From: Chionis minor
Lineage: Eukaryota; Chordata; Aves; Charadriiformes; Chionididae
Length of the DNA stretch: 64,000 bases
Direction: 5' to 3'
Assembly: GCA_013398295.1 (NCBI GenBank)
Contig: VZSF01006833.1
Location: forward strand, 124,001-188,000
Part shown: positions 1-10,800 of the stretch, piece by piece
Layout: every line of letters begins with the position of its first letter
Position numbering within the stretch: the stretch's first letter is position 1
Notes under the pieces: generated by a model
The model's database searches: none
Told to the model about the DNA's origin: nothing
The model's input: only the letters and a program-made list of their open reading frames with translations
Made by a program: the position numbers and the translations under genes

Positions 1-952
1 TGCAGACACGATTCTGCCTCACGCCCGTCATATTTAGCAGCTGTGATGGATCTGTTAGAGCGTAGATATTATAGGTCTTTGTCACTGACATGTGGCCAGC
101 ACAATAACTTCAAATTATACAAATTTTGGGGGACTTTTACGTGCTGGGCTCTGAACTGAGGAGCAGAGAGATTTCCCATCCCGGTAACATTTGGTATAAG
201 GTAAGGACAATCAGCTTCCAGCAGTAACCTCAAGCACATCCACTGGTTTAAGTCTACTGAGACCATCAATAGGAGTTTTTAATCACTGGGTCAAAACGGG
301 TATGAAATAATACCAAACCAGAATGGCACTCCCAGGTATGGAATGTTTTCAAGGGACTGTCTCCATCTCGGGCAGCATTAATGAGATTTACTAACTCTAA
401 GAATTGGGCCTTATATTTTAAGCTAACTTCAGACCAGCTCTATCCTAGTCGTCTTCTGCAGTGCTACAAATGGAGCTCGAGCAGATCCAAAAGGACACCA
501 CTTGTAAAATCCTGTAACAAGTTGCACACAAGTCATTTGGTCGTGGAAAGAGTTGCAGTATCTGTCATTGGCCCCTGATCCTACGTAAAGTCTAAGTGTT
601 TCCAGGGCCAGATTTGCAGTGGTTTTCACAATGTGTATTTTCTGGGGTTTATTCTTGCTGTTCTGCACGATTTTTTTGTCAAAAGAAAATAAAGTAGCGT
701 TTCTTCACATATTATGAGAGATTTCTGAAAAGTATTTAAAGTGCTCGTTGTTTAAAACAGATAATACCTCATGAATATAGGTATTAGTATTTTTAATTTT
801 CAGCTAGAAATACAGCTGTCTTCTTTCAAGTACAGTATAATCTGAGGTGGTTTTGAACTTGGAAAAAACCATTTCCATTACAGCAATTCTGTTTATGATT
901 TTTATCATTGCTGATTTATTCTTTTTTTTATCATTTCTTTGTGTTATTATAG
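1..952. other. Probable last intron of PFN4
   Basis: No exon matching other parts of profilin-4 could be read on the + strand here, and no repeat was recognised. Short open frames on both strands (for example about 79 codons on the - strand at 429-668) have no recognisable product. Confidence 0.4.
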
Positions 953-981
953 CGGACTACTTTAGAGAGAAAGGTAGCTGA
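953..981 (+). CDS. PFN4: Profilin-4, last coding exon (partial gene)
   Basis: A T-rich tract ending in TATTATAG precedes a 29-base exon piece. Read in the frame that leaves two bases to complete a split codon, it gives DYFREKGS followed by TGA. This closely matches the C-terminus known for vertebrate profilin-4 (DYLRKKG-type ending). A poly(A) signal lies about 50 bases after the stop, as expected for a terminal exon. The position immediately upstream of TP53I3 on the same strand agrees with the conserved order PFN4-TP53I3. Profilin-4 is a divergent, mainly testis-expressed profilin-family protein. The exon is very short, so the identification rests on the C-terminal match, splice acceptor, poly(A) signal and synteny together. 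The preceding exon was not found in bases 1-952, which are read as its last intron. Confidence 0.7.
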
Positions 982-1031
982 ATCGCAGCAAACTTGAACT
1001 TCATCAACCTCAGAATGACTGCTCATGAGGA

Positions 1032-1037
1032 AATAAA
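1032..1037 (+). terminator. PFN4: Poly(A) signal AATAAA, PFN4
   Basis: A canonical AATAAA lies about 50 bases after the TGA of the profilin-4 terminal exon, implying a very short 3' UTR. A second AATAAA at about 1406-1411 could serve as an alternative site. Confidence 0.55.
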
Positions 1038-1059
1038 GTTTGAAGCATCATCCAGTTTA

Positions 1060-4000
1060 AGCAAGAAACTAGTACTTTACAACATTCCAGCTCCTGAGTT
1101 TCCTTGTTTTTTCAAGAACACTTGAGGGCTCGCTGCTCGTAAGAGAACTCCCCTATGCATCTATCATCGAAGTTTCTTAACTGAATTAAAAGTGATGTCT
1201 TCAAGATTTGATTTAAGATGCTTTGCTTACCCTTGCTAATGTTGTCTTTTAGCCTGTTTCTACATAAGAAAATTATTAACCTCCCTAAGCAAAATAAGTT
1301 TGCTAATAGCATTACAGCTATATGTAGCATCACAGACCCAAGGGACGAAGGAAATGGTTACATTAACAGATTTTCAGATTGCCCTGTACATCTTTGAATA
1401 TTATAAATAAAACACATTTTACATGTTGATTTGCATTGTCACTGGCAGTAGAAAGTTACTTTAGACTGTAGTGGATTACAAAATTCTGGGAGGAGGAACA
1501 ACATCACTACAGGGTTGAATCAGACTGTGGGCACCATAAGACATCAAAGAATCCACATCTGAGTGAACCCGTTACTGGACAGGGGACAGCTGAGCTCTGC
1601 CTCAGCACCAGGTGGAAAGCCTGGCTCCAGAAGACCAGGCTCCATGATCTTTTCATCTGAAAAACACATAAATTATTAGCTCTTGGAGTCACATGAGAAC
1701 AAAAGATTTTTTTTTTTCTATATTTGATTCTAAATTAGTTTCGCTTTAAAGAAGAGTTTAAACACCCGAATCCAAAAATCTCAAATCCCATAGGAAAAAA
1801 GAAGACTCGCATATATGGACAGACGTATGATTTATCATTTTTAAATACTCTGAAGTGTCGATTTTATTCCCTGACGACTCAAGAGCTGGTGACAAGGAGA
1901 CAGAGAAAAGCATGATCTGATCCTTCTCTGTCTGGGGTAAATGGAAAAGCTGAACAAAGAGGTGCCATCGGGCAGCTAAAAATGCACCGGAATGCTGACG
2001 GATGTGAACCAGTAAACTTTGACCTCTTAAGGGAAACAAGAGCACAATAAAGCCTCCTCAGGTGAATACGCAGCATAAGGACAGTCACAGGTCACGTGCC
2101 TTTAATGCAAGAGGAGTAAATCCAGTCCGCACTGCTCAGAGTTCAGAGACCAACCCCTGAGCTCAGTGCTCTGCCCGAGAACGTGCAGATGAGTGCACGT
2201 CCAGCAGAGCGAAAGTGTTAGACCAAACCTCCCTGTCTGTGGCGGGGGGAGCAGCAGATCCCTACCTCAATGCAGAAGGGGAAAGTGGATTTCTGCCTCC
2301 ATCCACGGAATAAACCAGGTCTGCGGGTAGAAGTAATGGTGAGATGTAGTAATATTTCTGCCTCTGCTCATGTCTTTCCCTCCAAAGTAAACACGACCTC
2401 CTCCTGTTCCACCCATTGACTCGCTGGGGAATGGATGATAGCAAGGACAGAGCTGGGAGAGGAGGAACTGGGATCAGACTCTGTTCCCGAAGTCCGGCTG
2501 GGTTTGTGCTCAGTGCAGAGAACGTCCTCCCTTCTTTACAGCAAAAAGGTGAGTCGCAAATGGTGCTTGGGAACCACATAACTTCTTTAAAGTGTTGTTT
2601 TGGGCCACTGCTGACCGATCTGACAGTTTGAATTTGTTGCACTTGGTTGGAAACTTGGTTTTCAATTGCTGTGGTTTTCTGTGCATTTGAAAGCAATGTC
2701 GATACTCGGATCCTCACTGTACTTTTTGTTTTATACTTTTGTGCGTCTGCTTCTAGCAACGAAGAGAAACATTTACAAAAATGCAGTTTGGTGGACTGTG
2801 TTGGAAGAGGGACAAAAGCTTCTTTTGCATCTTATTTTTAATCGACAAAATTTGGGCAGAATTTGGGCAGAATAGAGCAGAAGCATCTATTGTGGGGCAG
2901 TATCTGGTGCGCTTCCCATTAATAGAGACAAATTTTGTGGGACTGGATTAAACGGTTCAGCTGAAAACAACAAATAGCCTCAGGAAGAAAAGCCTTTGTG
3001 TTACAGGCGTAGGAATAATTGGAAGTGCTCATTCACCGTAAAATAGCCATCGAGCACCACCCCGTGGGGATTTACATTCCTGGGGATTGAAAGGGTTGAT
3101 CATTCTGCACTTGTAGTCTTACAACAGCTAATCAAGTGTGCACTTAGCTCGTCCTGTAAGGATATCATAATGCAAATGGTTTTTCAGAGGGCGCGGTGGT
3201 CTGTCACGCCATGGCGTTTACTTGATGGGGCTCTGGCTCGCAGCCGGTCTGCGCGTGTCCTTGGGTGGCATCCCTGAACTGGATTCGGTGTAGTACCAGC
3301 TCTCGGGAAATTACACACAAGTTCCCGTTGTGATTCTCTCTTCTTCTATTCCCCTTCCAGCCAGCACGCAGGGGGCAGGGGGAAGACTGCTCCAGATTGG
3401 ATTTTGCCAGGCGGGAAGGAGGCTCGACATCTCAGCCCATCCGAACGGCTGCTGGTGCGAAAAGCACAGAACGCAGGAACAGCGACGGGGCAGTTGCCTG
3501 AAGGACTCTTGCAGCAGTGGCACCCTCTACCAGAGCACTCCAGGCACACAGCAATCACCTGCCGAGGTAAAGGAAATAAATAAGAACTTTAAAAAACATT
3601 TATTATCTTTCATTTGAGCTAGATCACCGTTGTGCCTTTGTGTATCCTCAAGTTTTCATCTATAGGCTGAGTCGTAAAGCAGTGCTAACGTGATTTTTGA
3701 TGTGTCAAATAAATGCTCTCTCTGCTGAGAGTTTTAAAATCCCATTCGTGTCTACTATTTTCAGGCCTTGTGTCCTTCAGTCAGTTGAACACTGGGACCC
3801 TAATCATGCAGAAAGCCGTGAGCAAAGGATGTTATTTGCATTTGGGTGCTCCATTTTAAAGTTAACGTGGGTAGGTGGTCAGTGCTGCCGGACCCACACA
3901 CGGCTCTGTGCAGGGTCAAAGCCTCTGACTTGATGTGAGGTGATCTTCGCGGTTTGTCAAATGGCTTTTGCAACGATACGTTGTGTCCCAAAGTTAATGT

Positions 4001-4201
4001 ATTTCATTGCATTATGACTCCTCAGCTTCCTCTGGCAGCCCTCCCCGCTTCTGCCTTCAAACTGTGTCACAGTTTGCGTTGTCCGTCCGCAGAGTGGCGG
4101 CTGTGGAGCTGTGGTTACTCATTACTGAGGTTTTCCAGCTGCGCGTAAGCGGGCCTGCATTCATGTCAGGTTTTTTTTTTTTGGTTTTGGTCTTTTTTCA
4201 G
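1060..4201. other. Intergenic region and presumed TP53I3 5' flank or 5' UTR intron
   Basis: No coding exon or CR1 element was recognised. Because TP53I3 coding exon 1 follows a splice acceptor, an untranslated first exon must lie upstream. A moderately GC-rich stretch at about 3190-3565, ending in a plausible GTAAAG donor, is one candidate. By eye there is no pentanucleotide (TGYCC)n array like the p53-responsive one described for the human gene. Confidence 0.35.
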
Positions 4202-4206
4202 AGAAA

Positions 4207-7200
4207 ATGTTGGCAGCCTATTTTGATCGCCCAGGAGGCCCAGAAAATCTCTATGTGAAAGAAGTGATGAAACCACATCCAGGAGAAGGAGAAGTTCTTG
4301 TGAAGGTCTCTGCCAGCGCTCTCAACAGAGCTGATTTACTCCAGGTATGTGTTGCATTAAGCAGATTTATGTACCTGAAAATTACACCAATTTTTCAAGC
4401 CCCTATCTGAAGTCTTGACAAATCTGAAGAGTTAAAACAGGTTTGGCCCGGTGAGCGTTTGGATGGGAGGCTTCAAAGGGAATGTTCAAAGGGCTGAAAG
4501 AAGAGATGTCTGCTGATTCGGCAGATAAATGTTTTTATCTGGGTCACTGGAATGCTGGGGTGGCACGGAAAGGCAGCCGCCTTTCAAAAAAAAAAAAAGT
4601 AAAAACAAAGCTCTGGTCTTTCTAGATGCCCAGGCCATTCTCTGGGCATTTGAGATGAACGTGAAATGTTCCACTGGCTCAGCTCCAGAGGGGAAAAATC
4701 ACATTCAAATTGTTAAGTCTAAGCTGCTTTAATTTGAGCTGAAAGCCACGCTCTGCAACTGGAGGCCGTAATACCTCCCCAGCATGGATCGGCCTGGACA
4801 AAGGGGACTTGAAACAAATTAAATTTGCACACGGAGTTTTAAGAATAAAACATACTTAGGAAACAAGAAGTGTTGCCGGGGGTAGAAGATCCTCAAATTA
4901 CTGGAACATTTGCACAGTGCAAATTCAGGATCAAATAGACAGGAATTGAGGGTGGAGGCACGTAAATGAAATATCGCAGGTCATTACACTCCTTGATGTG
5001 TGGCTTTTCCTTCCCTGCCCTCTCTTTTCTTTTGTTTCAGAGGAGAGGGAAGTACCCTCCCCCCAAAGGAGCGAGTGATATTTTAGGCTTAGAAGCAGCT
5101 GGGAGCGTGGCTGAGCTGGGACCTGGCTGCACGGGCCGGTGGAAGATTGGCGATGCAGTGATGGCTCTGCTCTCCGGAGGTGGCCAGGCAGAATATGTTG
5201 CAGTGCCCGAAGGCTACCTGATGCCAATTCCCGATGACATGACTTTTATTCAGGCTGCAGCCATTCCCGAAGCCTGGCTAACAGCCTTCCAGCTGCTGCA
5301 TTTTGTAGGTGAGAGGGGTGTTTGCAAATCTATCCCACCAAAACAGCTCAGCTTCCTTTCTGTTACGAAATCCTCTCTTTGTTGCCTCCAGCTCGATGCT
5401 GTTTGCCTTGGAAGAGCCTTTTCTCTGCTGCTCCATTCACATGGGTCAGAATCCATTATGCCAGACCCAAATCCCAAAATCTCCCCGGTCACAACTTACT
5501 CTGTTGATTGCATATTTACAAGGAATGATATGGAAAGGTGGTTAGTTTTTCCTTTCATATTTTTTTCTCGGCTTGAATGGTAATTTCTGTTAAGCCTAAA
5601 CCCTGAAATAACTTATGTCTTCTCCAAAGAACTGAAAACGCCTCCTACTTCTAAAGATTTGACTTCCCTGCGAGGATGACCATATAATGAACTTTCTCAC
5701 TAACTGCCTGTGGATCTACAGTAGACAACATCTTCTTGTCCCTTGTAGACATTAACTGTTGGTAAAATCTCCTTTGAGCTGATTTAAAACACATGTAAGC
5801 TCACACTCTTCATTTTGAAAATGTGCTACAGAGGCACTAAGAGTAGCACTTGCCAGGGTTTTCCTCAGTTGTCAAATATCCTTCTTCCCCCCTCTTTGGC
5901 AGTACCATCTAAAAGCTCCACTAAAGAACAGGAGTTACAAACAAGTCACTTTCCTCACTACCCAAAATGCAGACTCGCTTCGAGCACTGTTGCTTCCTGG
6001 GGGTCTGTGGTCAATTAGGACCATGTTTCCAGAACTACTCCCTGCGTCGCTTCCCGGAGCTACCAGTGGAACACAAACAAATGCATTGTCAACCAGTAGA
6101 TGGTAAAATGAAAAGCAGAACTGGTTCTTAATGTTACCCATCGCTTCTGGTATTTCTCCATTGTTGAGTGCCTGATTTCTCGTTATTAACATCCTCCAAG
6201 TGTCTTTTCTGTTGGTGGCAGTGAACAGTCCTGGTATAAAAAGGCTGACTGCGCTCACCTAAGCAGCTTGCTCGTGGATTTCCAGAACTGGACAGGCCCA
6301 AGCTAAAGTCCTTCCACTGAAGTCAGTAAAATGGAGTCCCGCTGGAACACAGCGAGCTGTGTTAGTTCTGGGTTTGTTTATTTTATGAAGGATATGAAGA
6401 TGTAAACAAAGCCCACTCAAGGGCCTCTCTTTCAGCTTCCTCTTCAGTATTTTCCACCCTGATCATATTTTAATCCAAAGGGGGTGCCAAAAGGGTAACC
6501 GTTTCCCTTGTGTCCTCCTTCAGGTAAAATACAGAAGGGTGAGAGAGTGCTGATCCACGCAGGAGCTAGCGGAGTTGGCATGGCAGCCATTCAGCTGGTG
6601 AGGCTGGCAGGAGCTGTTCCCATCGTGACAGCAGGTTCTCAAGAGAAACTGGAAGCAACAGCAAACGCCGGAGCAGCTGTGGGGTTCAACTACAAGAATG
6701 AAGATTTTAGCGAAAAGGTCTTGGCGTTCACCCAAGGTGAGAACCTCTCTGGGAAAGACACTTAGAGTTGAGGAGTGTGGACCTCCTAACGTATATGCAC
6801 GGACAATCCGTTTCCACTGTCACCGGAGTCAGTGAAGGAGCAGACAGTAATGGCCTGTTAGCACAGCTTATCATCCTGGTCAGCCCAAGAATCTCTCTTT
6901 CCTTTGTTTAATTGTGCCATTTTCTGCACAGACTCTCTTTTGGCTTCATGTTCATTTGGGGCATAAATATTGTGGCTGTGTTACTGCTGCCTCCACAAGG
7001 AACCGTGGGACCAAATCCTCACCCGTGTCTTTGTAAGCATTTGAATACAGGAACAAAACTTTGTTCTCTTACGGTTAGAAAAATTCAGCTTTTCTAAGTA
7101 TTTGGGATGGTTTATGACGAAGCCTGCATCTGGGTATCTATAATGATTTTTTTTTTTGATGCTTGATTCCAGAATTCCTTGCAAGTCATTGTGCCAATTC

Positions 7201-8985
7201 CTAATTTCAGTAGAAAGATTTAAATAAGAATTGCAGAATCAATTCTCTACCTATAAAGAAGAAGGTTTTAGTGTTGCCTGAAATTATGCTACTTTTAACG
7301 CAGCTCGACAACATTGCTGAAATCTCTTCTGTTTCTACTTGAGGTGCTGGAGTAGATGTTATTTTAGATTGTGTTGGTGGCTCATACTGGGAGAAGAATC
7401 TCAGCTGCCTGAGTACTGATGGCCGGTGGATTATCTATGGACTCCTGAGTGGAGGTGAAGTACATGGAGACTTGTTTGCAAGGCTGCTTGCCAAAAGAGG
7501 GAGCATTCATACAAGTCTGTTACGGTCACGAGACAAGGAGGCAAGTAATGGCTATCAACTATGTATACAGTGTGGTCTGAAAATCGATTATAGTTTTGAG
7601 AGCTTTCTTTTGATACCAGTGGTAAATCGGAATCGAACGCATTATTGCCAAAAAAGCACCACCTTGAGCTGTTACTACATACTTTGGAAAGCACTGCAAA
7701 ATTAAGTTATCATTCCCCTTTTCTGTTTTTAGCAAATACCCCACTTTACAACTACTGAATTAGGGGAATGATACCCAGGACTTCTTAACATACTTCACAA
7801 GTACCATAATTGAAAGATTTGGCCGAAGGAGAAATAAAACTCAAGTGATTTGGCAACAGGGAACTGCTGGAGAGGGTGCAGCGAAGGGCCACAAAGATGA
7901 TTAGGGGCTGGAGCATCTTTCTTATGCGGAAAGGCTGAGGGAGTTGGGTCTTTTTGTCTGGAGAAGAGACGGCTGAGGGGGGATCTCATCAATGTCTACA
8001 AATACTTAAAGGGAGGGTGCCAGGAGGAGGGGGCCAGGCTTCTTTCAGTGGTGCCCAGTGATAGGACAAGGGGCAATGGGTATAAAATCGAATATAAGGA
8101 AGTTCCACCTGAACATGAGGAGGAACTTCTTGACTTTGAGGTGGCAGAGCACTGGCACAGGCTGCCCAGAGAGGTGGTGGAGTCTCCGACTCTGGAGACA
8201 TTCCAAACCCACATGGACACCATCCTGTGCAACCTGCTGTAGGTGGAGCTGCTCTGGCAGGGGGGTTGGACCAGATGATCTCCAGAGGTCCCTGCCAACC
8301 CCTAACATTCTGTGATTCTGTGATTCATCAAGTCAGGGCGGGGAGAGGAGCTGGAAATGCCTTGATTAGATCATTTTTCAAAGTAGACACCAAGGCCATT
8401 TGCATGCTCAAAAATTACCAAGGAAAAATCACTTTATGTAGAAAATACTCAGATATTTAAGACAGCAGTGCAGAGCCCTAGGACAGATTGTGTCTGTGGT
8501 CTAATACATAATATTCTCAAGAATGTTATCAGTTTAAATGATAAATGAGTTTAAATGGTTCTTCACTGAGCTTATACCACTTGTTTGCAGAATTTCGTTC
8601 AATTAAAATATAATTAATCTAAAAGTTTTCTTCTTGTTTGTAATTTATGCCTGTCAGATGTTTACACGGCTGTCTCGCTATGAGAATGTCAGAAGGACCC
8701 TGAGAACAGCGTGCATTTTGTACGCTGTGCTTAGAGATACCTCTGTGGGTGACATGATTGGAAATAATCCTCAAAATGTTTTTTTTTTTCCTTCAGTATA
8801 AGGAACGGCTGATAAAAGCCTTCACAGAAGATGCGCTGCCGCATTTCTCTGGAGGAACCTCCCCTCAGCTCCAACCGCTTGTCGACAGTGTTTACCCTCT
8901 GCACGAGATAGCAGAGGCACACAAGCTGATGGAAGAAAACAAGAATATTGGCAAAATTGTCATTGAAATGCCTGCTTCGTCTTAA
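4207..8985 (+). CDS. TP53I3: Quinone oxidoreductase PIG3 (tumor protein p53-inducible protein 3), complete, five coding exons
   Basis: Coding exons are 4207-4344, 5041-5308, 6524-6736, 7344-7540 and 8797-8985, joining in frame to 334 aa (human protein 332 aa). This is a zinc-independent medium-chain dehydrogenase/reductase of the zeta-crystallin type, which uses NADPH to reduce quinones and is a p53 target in humans. The N-terminal GroES-like domain spans exons 1-2. Tyr51 (KYPPP) and Ser151 (HAGASGVG, residues 147-154) occupy positions discussed as active-site or cofactor-site residues in the human enzyme. The glycine-rich cofactor loop opens exon 3 and the conserved GGSYWEKN segment is in exon 4. 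The start ATG is preceded by a T-rich acceptor at 4200-4201, so the 5' UTR is split. Four introns have normal AG acceptors. The intron 4 donor is GC (GCAAGT at 7541), and only that choice keeps the frame and the alignment. Intron 4 hosts a CR1 element. No disabling change was seen. Confidence 0.96.
7541..7546 (+). other. TP53I3: GC-type splice donor, TP53I3 intron 4
   Basis: Exon 4 ends ...GACAAGGAG and is followed by GCAAGT, the usual consensus of a GC-AG intron. Splicing to TATAAGGAA at 8797 gives [12 protein letters not shown], which aligns without gaps to the human DNK-YKQMLVNAF. The nearest GT (GTAATG, four bases on) would add four bases and break the frame. Confidence 0.85.
7857..8326 (+). 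mobile_element. CR1 LINE 3' fragment in TP53I3 intron 4
   Basis: The sequence runs from the end of ORF2 ([13 protein letters not shown] and [19 protein letters not shown] peptides, frameshifted) through the 3' UTR to ATTCTGTGATTCTGTGATTC. It is 5' truncated, as is usual for CR1, and inserted in the same sense as the gene. Confidence 0.93.
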
Positions 8986-9142
8986 AGAAAGGTCTACTGC
9001 CGTAGTTGTTTCAGGGACAGAATCGTTAGGGGTGTTTCACAAGCAGAGAATCTGCCATTTCTGCCTCCTCCAAATCTGGAATGATTTATTGTGGGAGGAA
9101 GCCAAAAAGGAGGGGTAAAGCAAAGCCTTGGAGGACACGTTT

Positions 9143-9148
9143 AATAAA
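9143..9148 (+). terminator. TP53I3: Poly(A) signal AATAAA, TP53I3
   Basis: A canonical AATAAA lies about 158 bases after the TP53I3 stop codon and is followed by a TG/GT-containing stretch. It predicts a 3' end near 9165. Confidence 0.75.
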
Positions 9149-9165
9149 AAGCTTCACTTTGCGGC

Positions 9166-9512
9166 TCCAGCATCGTGTCTTCAATGCTGGCGAGGGCTCC
9201 TCCACGCAGGGGAAAACTGCCAGGCACCGACTGCCAGTCTCAGCTCGGAGTTCCTTCGCCGTCAGCTTTCCAGGGCTGTCCCACCCCGTGTTCCTCACGG
9301 ATGGCGGGCCAGGCCCCTTCACCTGACCGCCATCTCCGCACGCTGCCTGGCCACCTTCCCTCGCAGCCCGTGTTCCTGAGGCGCAGCGGCGGTGGCTGCG
9401 GGGCTGCTGGGCCCGGCAGAGGCCATGGGACACTATCCTGGCCGGGGGCAGCGGGAACGGCGGCCTGGGGGTCAGGAGCGGGGACACAGCCACCGACCCA
9501 AGGCTGGGGACA
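9166..9512. other. GC-rich intergenic spacer TP53I3-SF3B6
   Basis: This stretch lies between the TP53I3 poly(A) site and a CR1 element. It is rich in GC with scattered CpGs. The open frames here are in several overlapping phases and match nothing recognised. Confidence 0.4.
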
Positions 9513-10049
9513 CCTGGAGAAACTGGCTGCTCATGGCCTGGACGAGTGTACGCTTCGCTGGGTCGAACACTGGCTGGGTGGCCGGGCCCAAGGGTGGTGG
9601 TGAATGGAGTTAAATCCAGTTAGTGGCCAGTCACAAGTGGTGTCCCCAGGGCTTGGTATTGGGGCTGGTTCTCTTTAGTGTCTTTATCAACGACCTGGAT
9701 GAGGGCATCAAGCGCGCCCTCAGTAAGTTCGCAGACGACACCAGGTTAGGTGGGAGTGTCGACCTGCTGGAGGGTGGGATGGCCCTACAGAGGGATCTGG
9801 ACAGGCTGGATCGATGGGCCGAGGCCAATGGTGTGAGGTTCAACAAGGCCAAGTGCCGGGTCCTGCTCTTGGGTCACAACCACCCCATGCAGCGCTACAG
9901 GCTTGGGGAGGAGCGGCTGGAAAGCTGCCTGGTGGAAAAGGACCAGGGGCTGTTGGTGGACAACTGGCTGAACATGAGGCAGCAGTGTGCCCAGGTGGCC
10001 AAGAAGGCCAACAGCATCCTGGCTTGTGTCAGGAACAGTGTGGCCAGCA
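9513..10049 (+). mobile_element. CR1 LINE fragment, reverse transcriptase region, runs into assembly gap
   Basis: An ORF2 fragment starts at the peptide equivalent of LEKLAAHGL and includes the polymerase box [11 protein letters not shown] (FADD catalytic pair present). It continues to [11 protein letters not shown], where the gap begins. A stop and a one-base deletion in a C run just before the VPQG motif break the frame. It is about 98% identical by eye to 41693-42229 and shares those lesions. The 3' part is hidden in the N run. Confidence 0.93.
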
Positions 10050-10433
10050 NNNNNNNNNNNNNNNNNNNNNNNNNNNNNNNNNNNNNNNNNNNNNNNNNNN
10101 NNNNNNNNNNNNNNNNNNNNNNNNNNNNNNNNNNNNNNNNNNNNNNNNNNNNNNNNNNNNNNNNNNNNNNNNNNNNNNNNNNNNNNNNNNNNNNNNNNNN
10201 NNNNNNNNNNNNNNNNNNNNNNNNNNNNNNNNNNNNNNNNNNNNNNNNNNNNNNNNNNNNNNNNNNNNNNNNNNNNNNNNNNNNNNNNNNNNNNNNNNNN
10301 NNNNNNNNNNNNNNNNNNNNNNNNNNNNNNNNNNNNNNNNNNNNNNNNNNNNNNNNNNNNNNNNNNNNNNNNNNNNNNNNNNNNNNNNNNNNNNNNNNNN
10401 NNNNNNNNNNNNNNNNNNNNNNNNNNNNNNNNN
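10050..10433. other. Assembly gap (384 N)
   Basis: The run of N separates the CR1 reverse transcriptase fragment from the SF3B6 first exon. It probably hides the rest of the CR1 copy and part of the SF3B6 CpG-rich promoter and 5' UTR. Confidence 0.99.
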
Positions 10434-10800
10434 TCTCCCCGCGGCGGCGCCCGCCGCCCTCCCTCCGCCGGCGCCATGGCGATGCAAGCGGCCAAGCGAG
10501 CCAACGTGAGTGCCCTGCCCTGCCCCCGCTCCGGCCGGCCTCGGCCCCCCCGGCGCTGAGGAGCGGTCCCCCGGCCCGGCACCGGGCCTTCCCGCCCGGC
10601 CTGCGCTCCCTCCGCGGCACAGGCGGCCCGTGCCCCTCCGGGCGGGCCTCTTAGGTGACCAAAACACGTCAGGGTTGTAGCTGGGGAGGGTTAGAAAAGG
10701 ACCGGCCGGGCACACGGGGTCTCGGCCATGTTAGCCCCAAAATTTAGCACGGAGGCCGCTGCCGCCGCCGCTGCTGCTTTTGGGGTTCGAAGTGAGCGCT
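10434..10800 (+). promoter_or_regulatory. SF3B6: CpG island at SF3B6 5' end (left edge in gap)
   Basis: The sequence around and after the SF3B6 start codon is very GC- and CpG-rich (for example GCGGCGGCGCCCGCC upstream of the ATG), and this extends into intron 1. It is typical of a housekeeping promoter. The transcription start itself is probably within or next to the gap. Confidence 0.7.

Noticed and set aside
429..668. 79-codon - strand open frame in the PFN4 intron region
   Set aside because: No recognisable family, no splice context and wrong strand for PFN4. Frames of this length are expected by chance.
2262..2759. 165-codon - strand open frame upstream of TP53I3
   Set aside because: No recognised domain, overlapped by + strand frames, and in a non-CpG region. 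Several frames of about this length are expected by chance in 64 kb.
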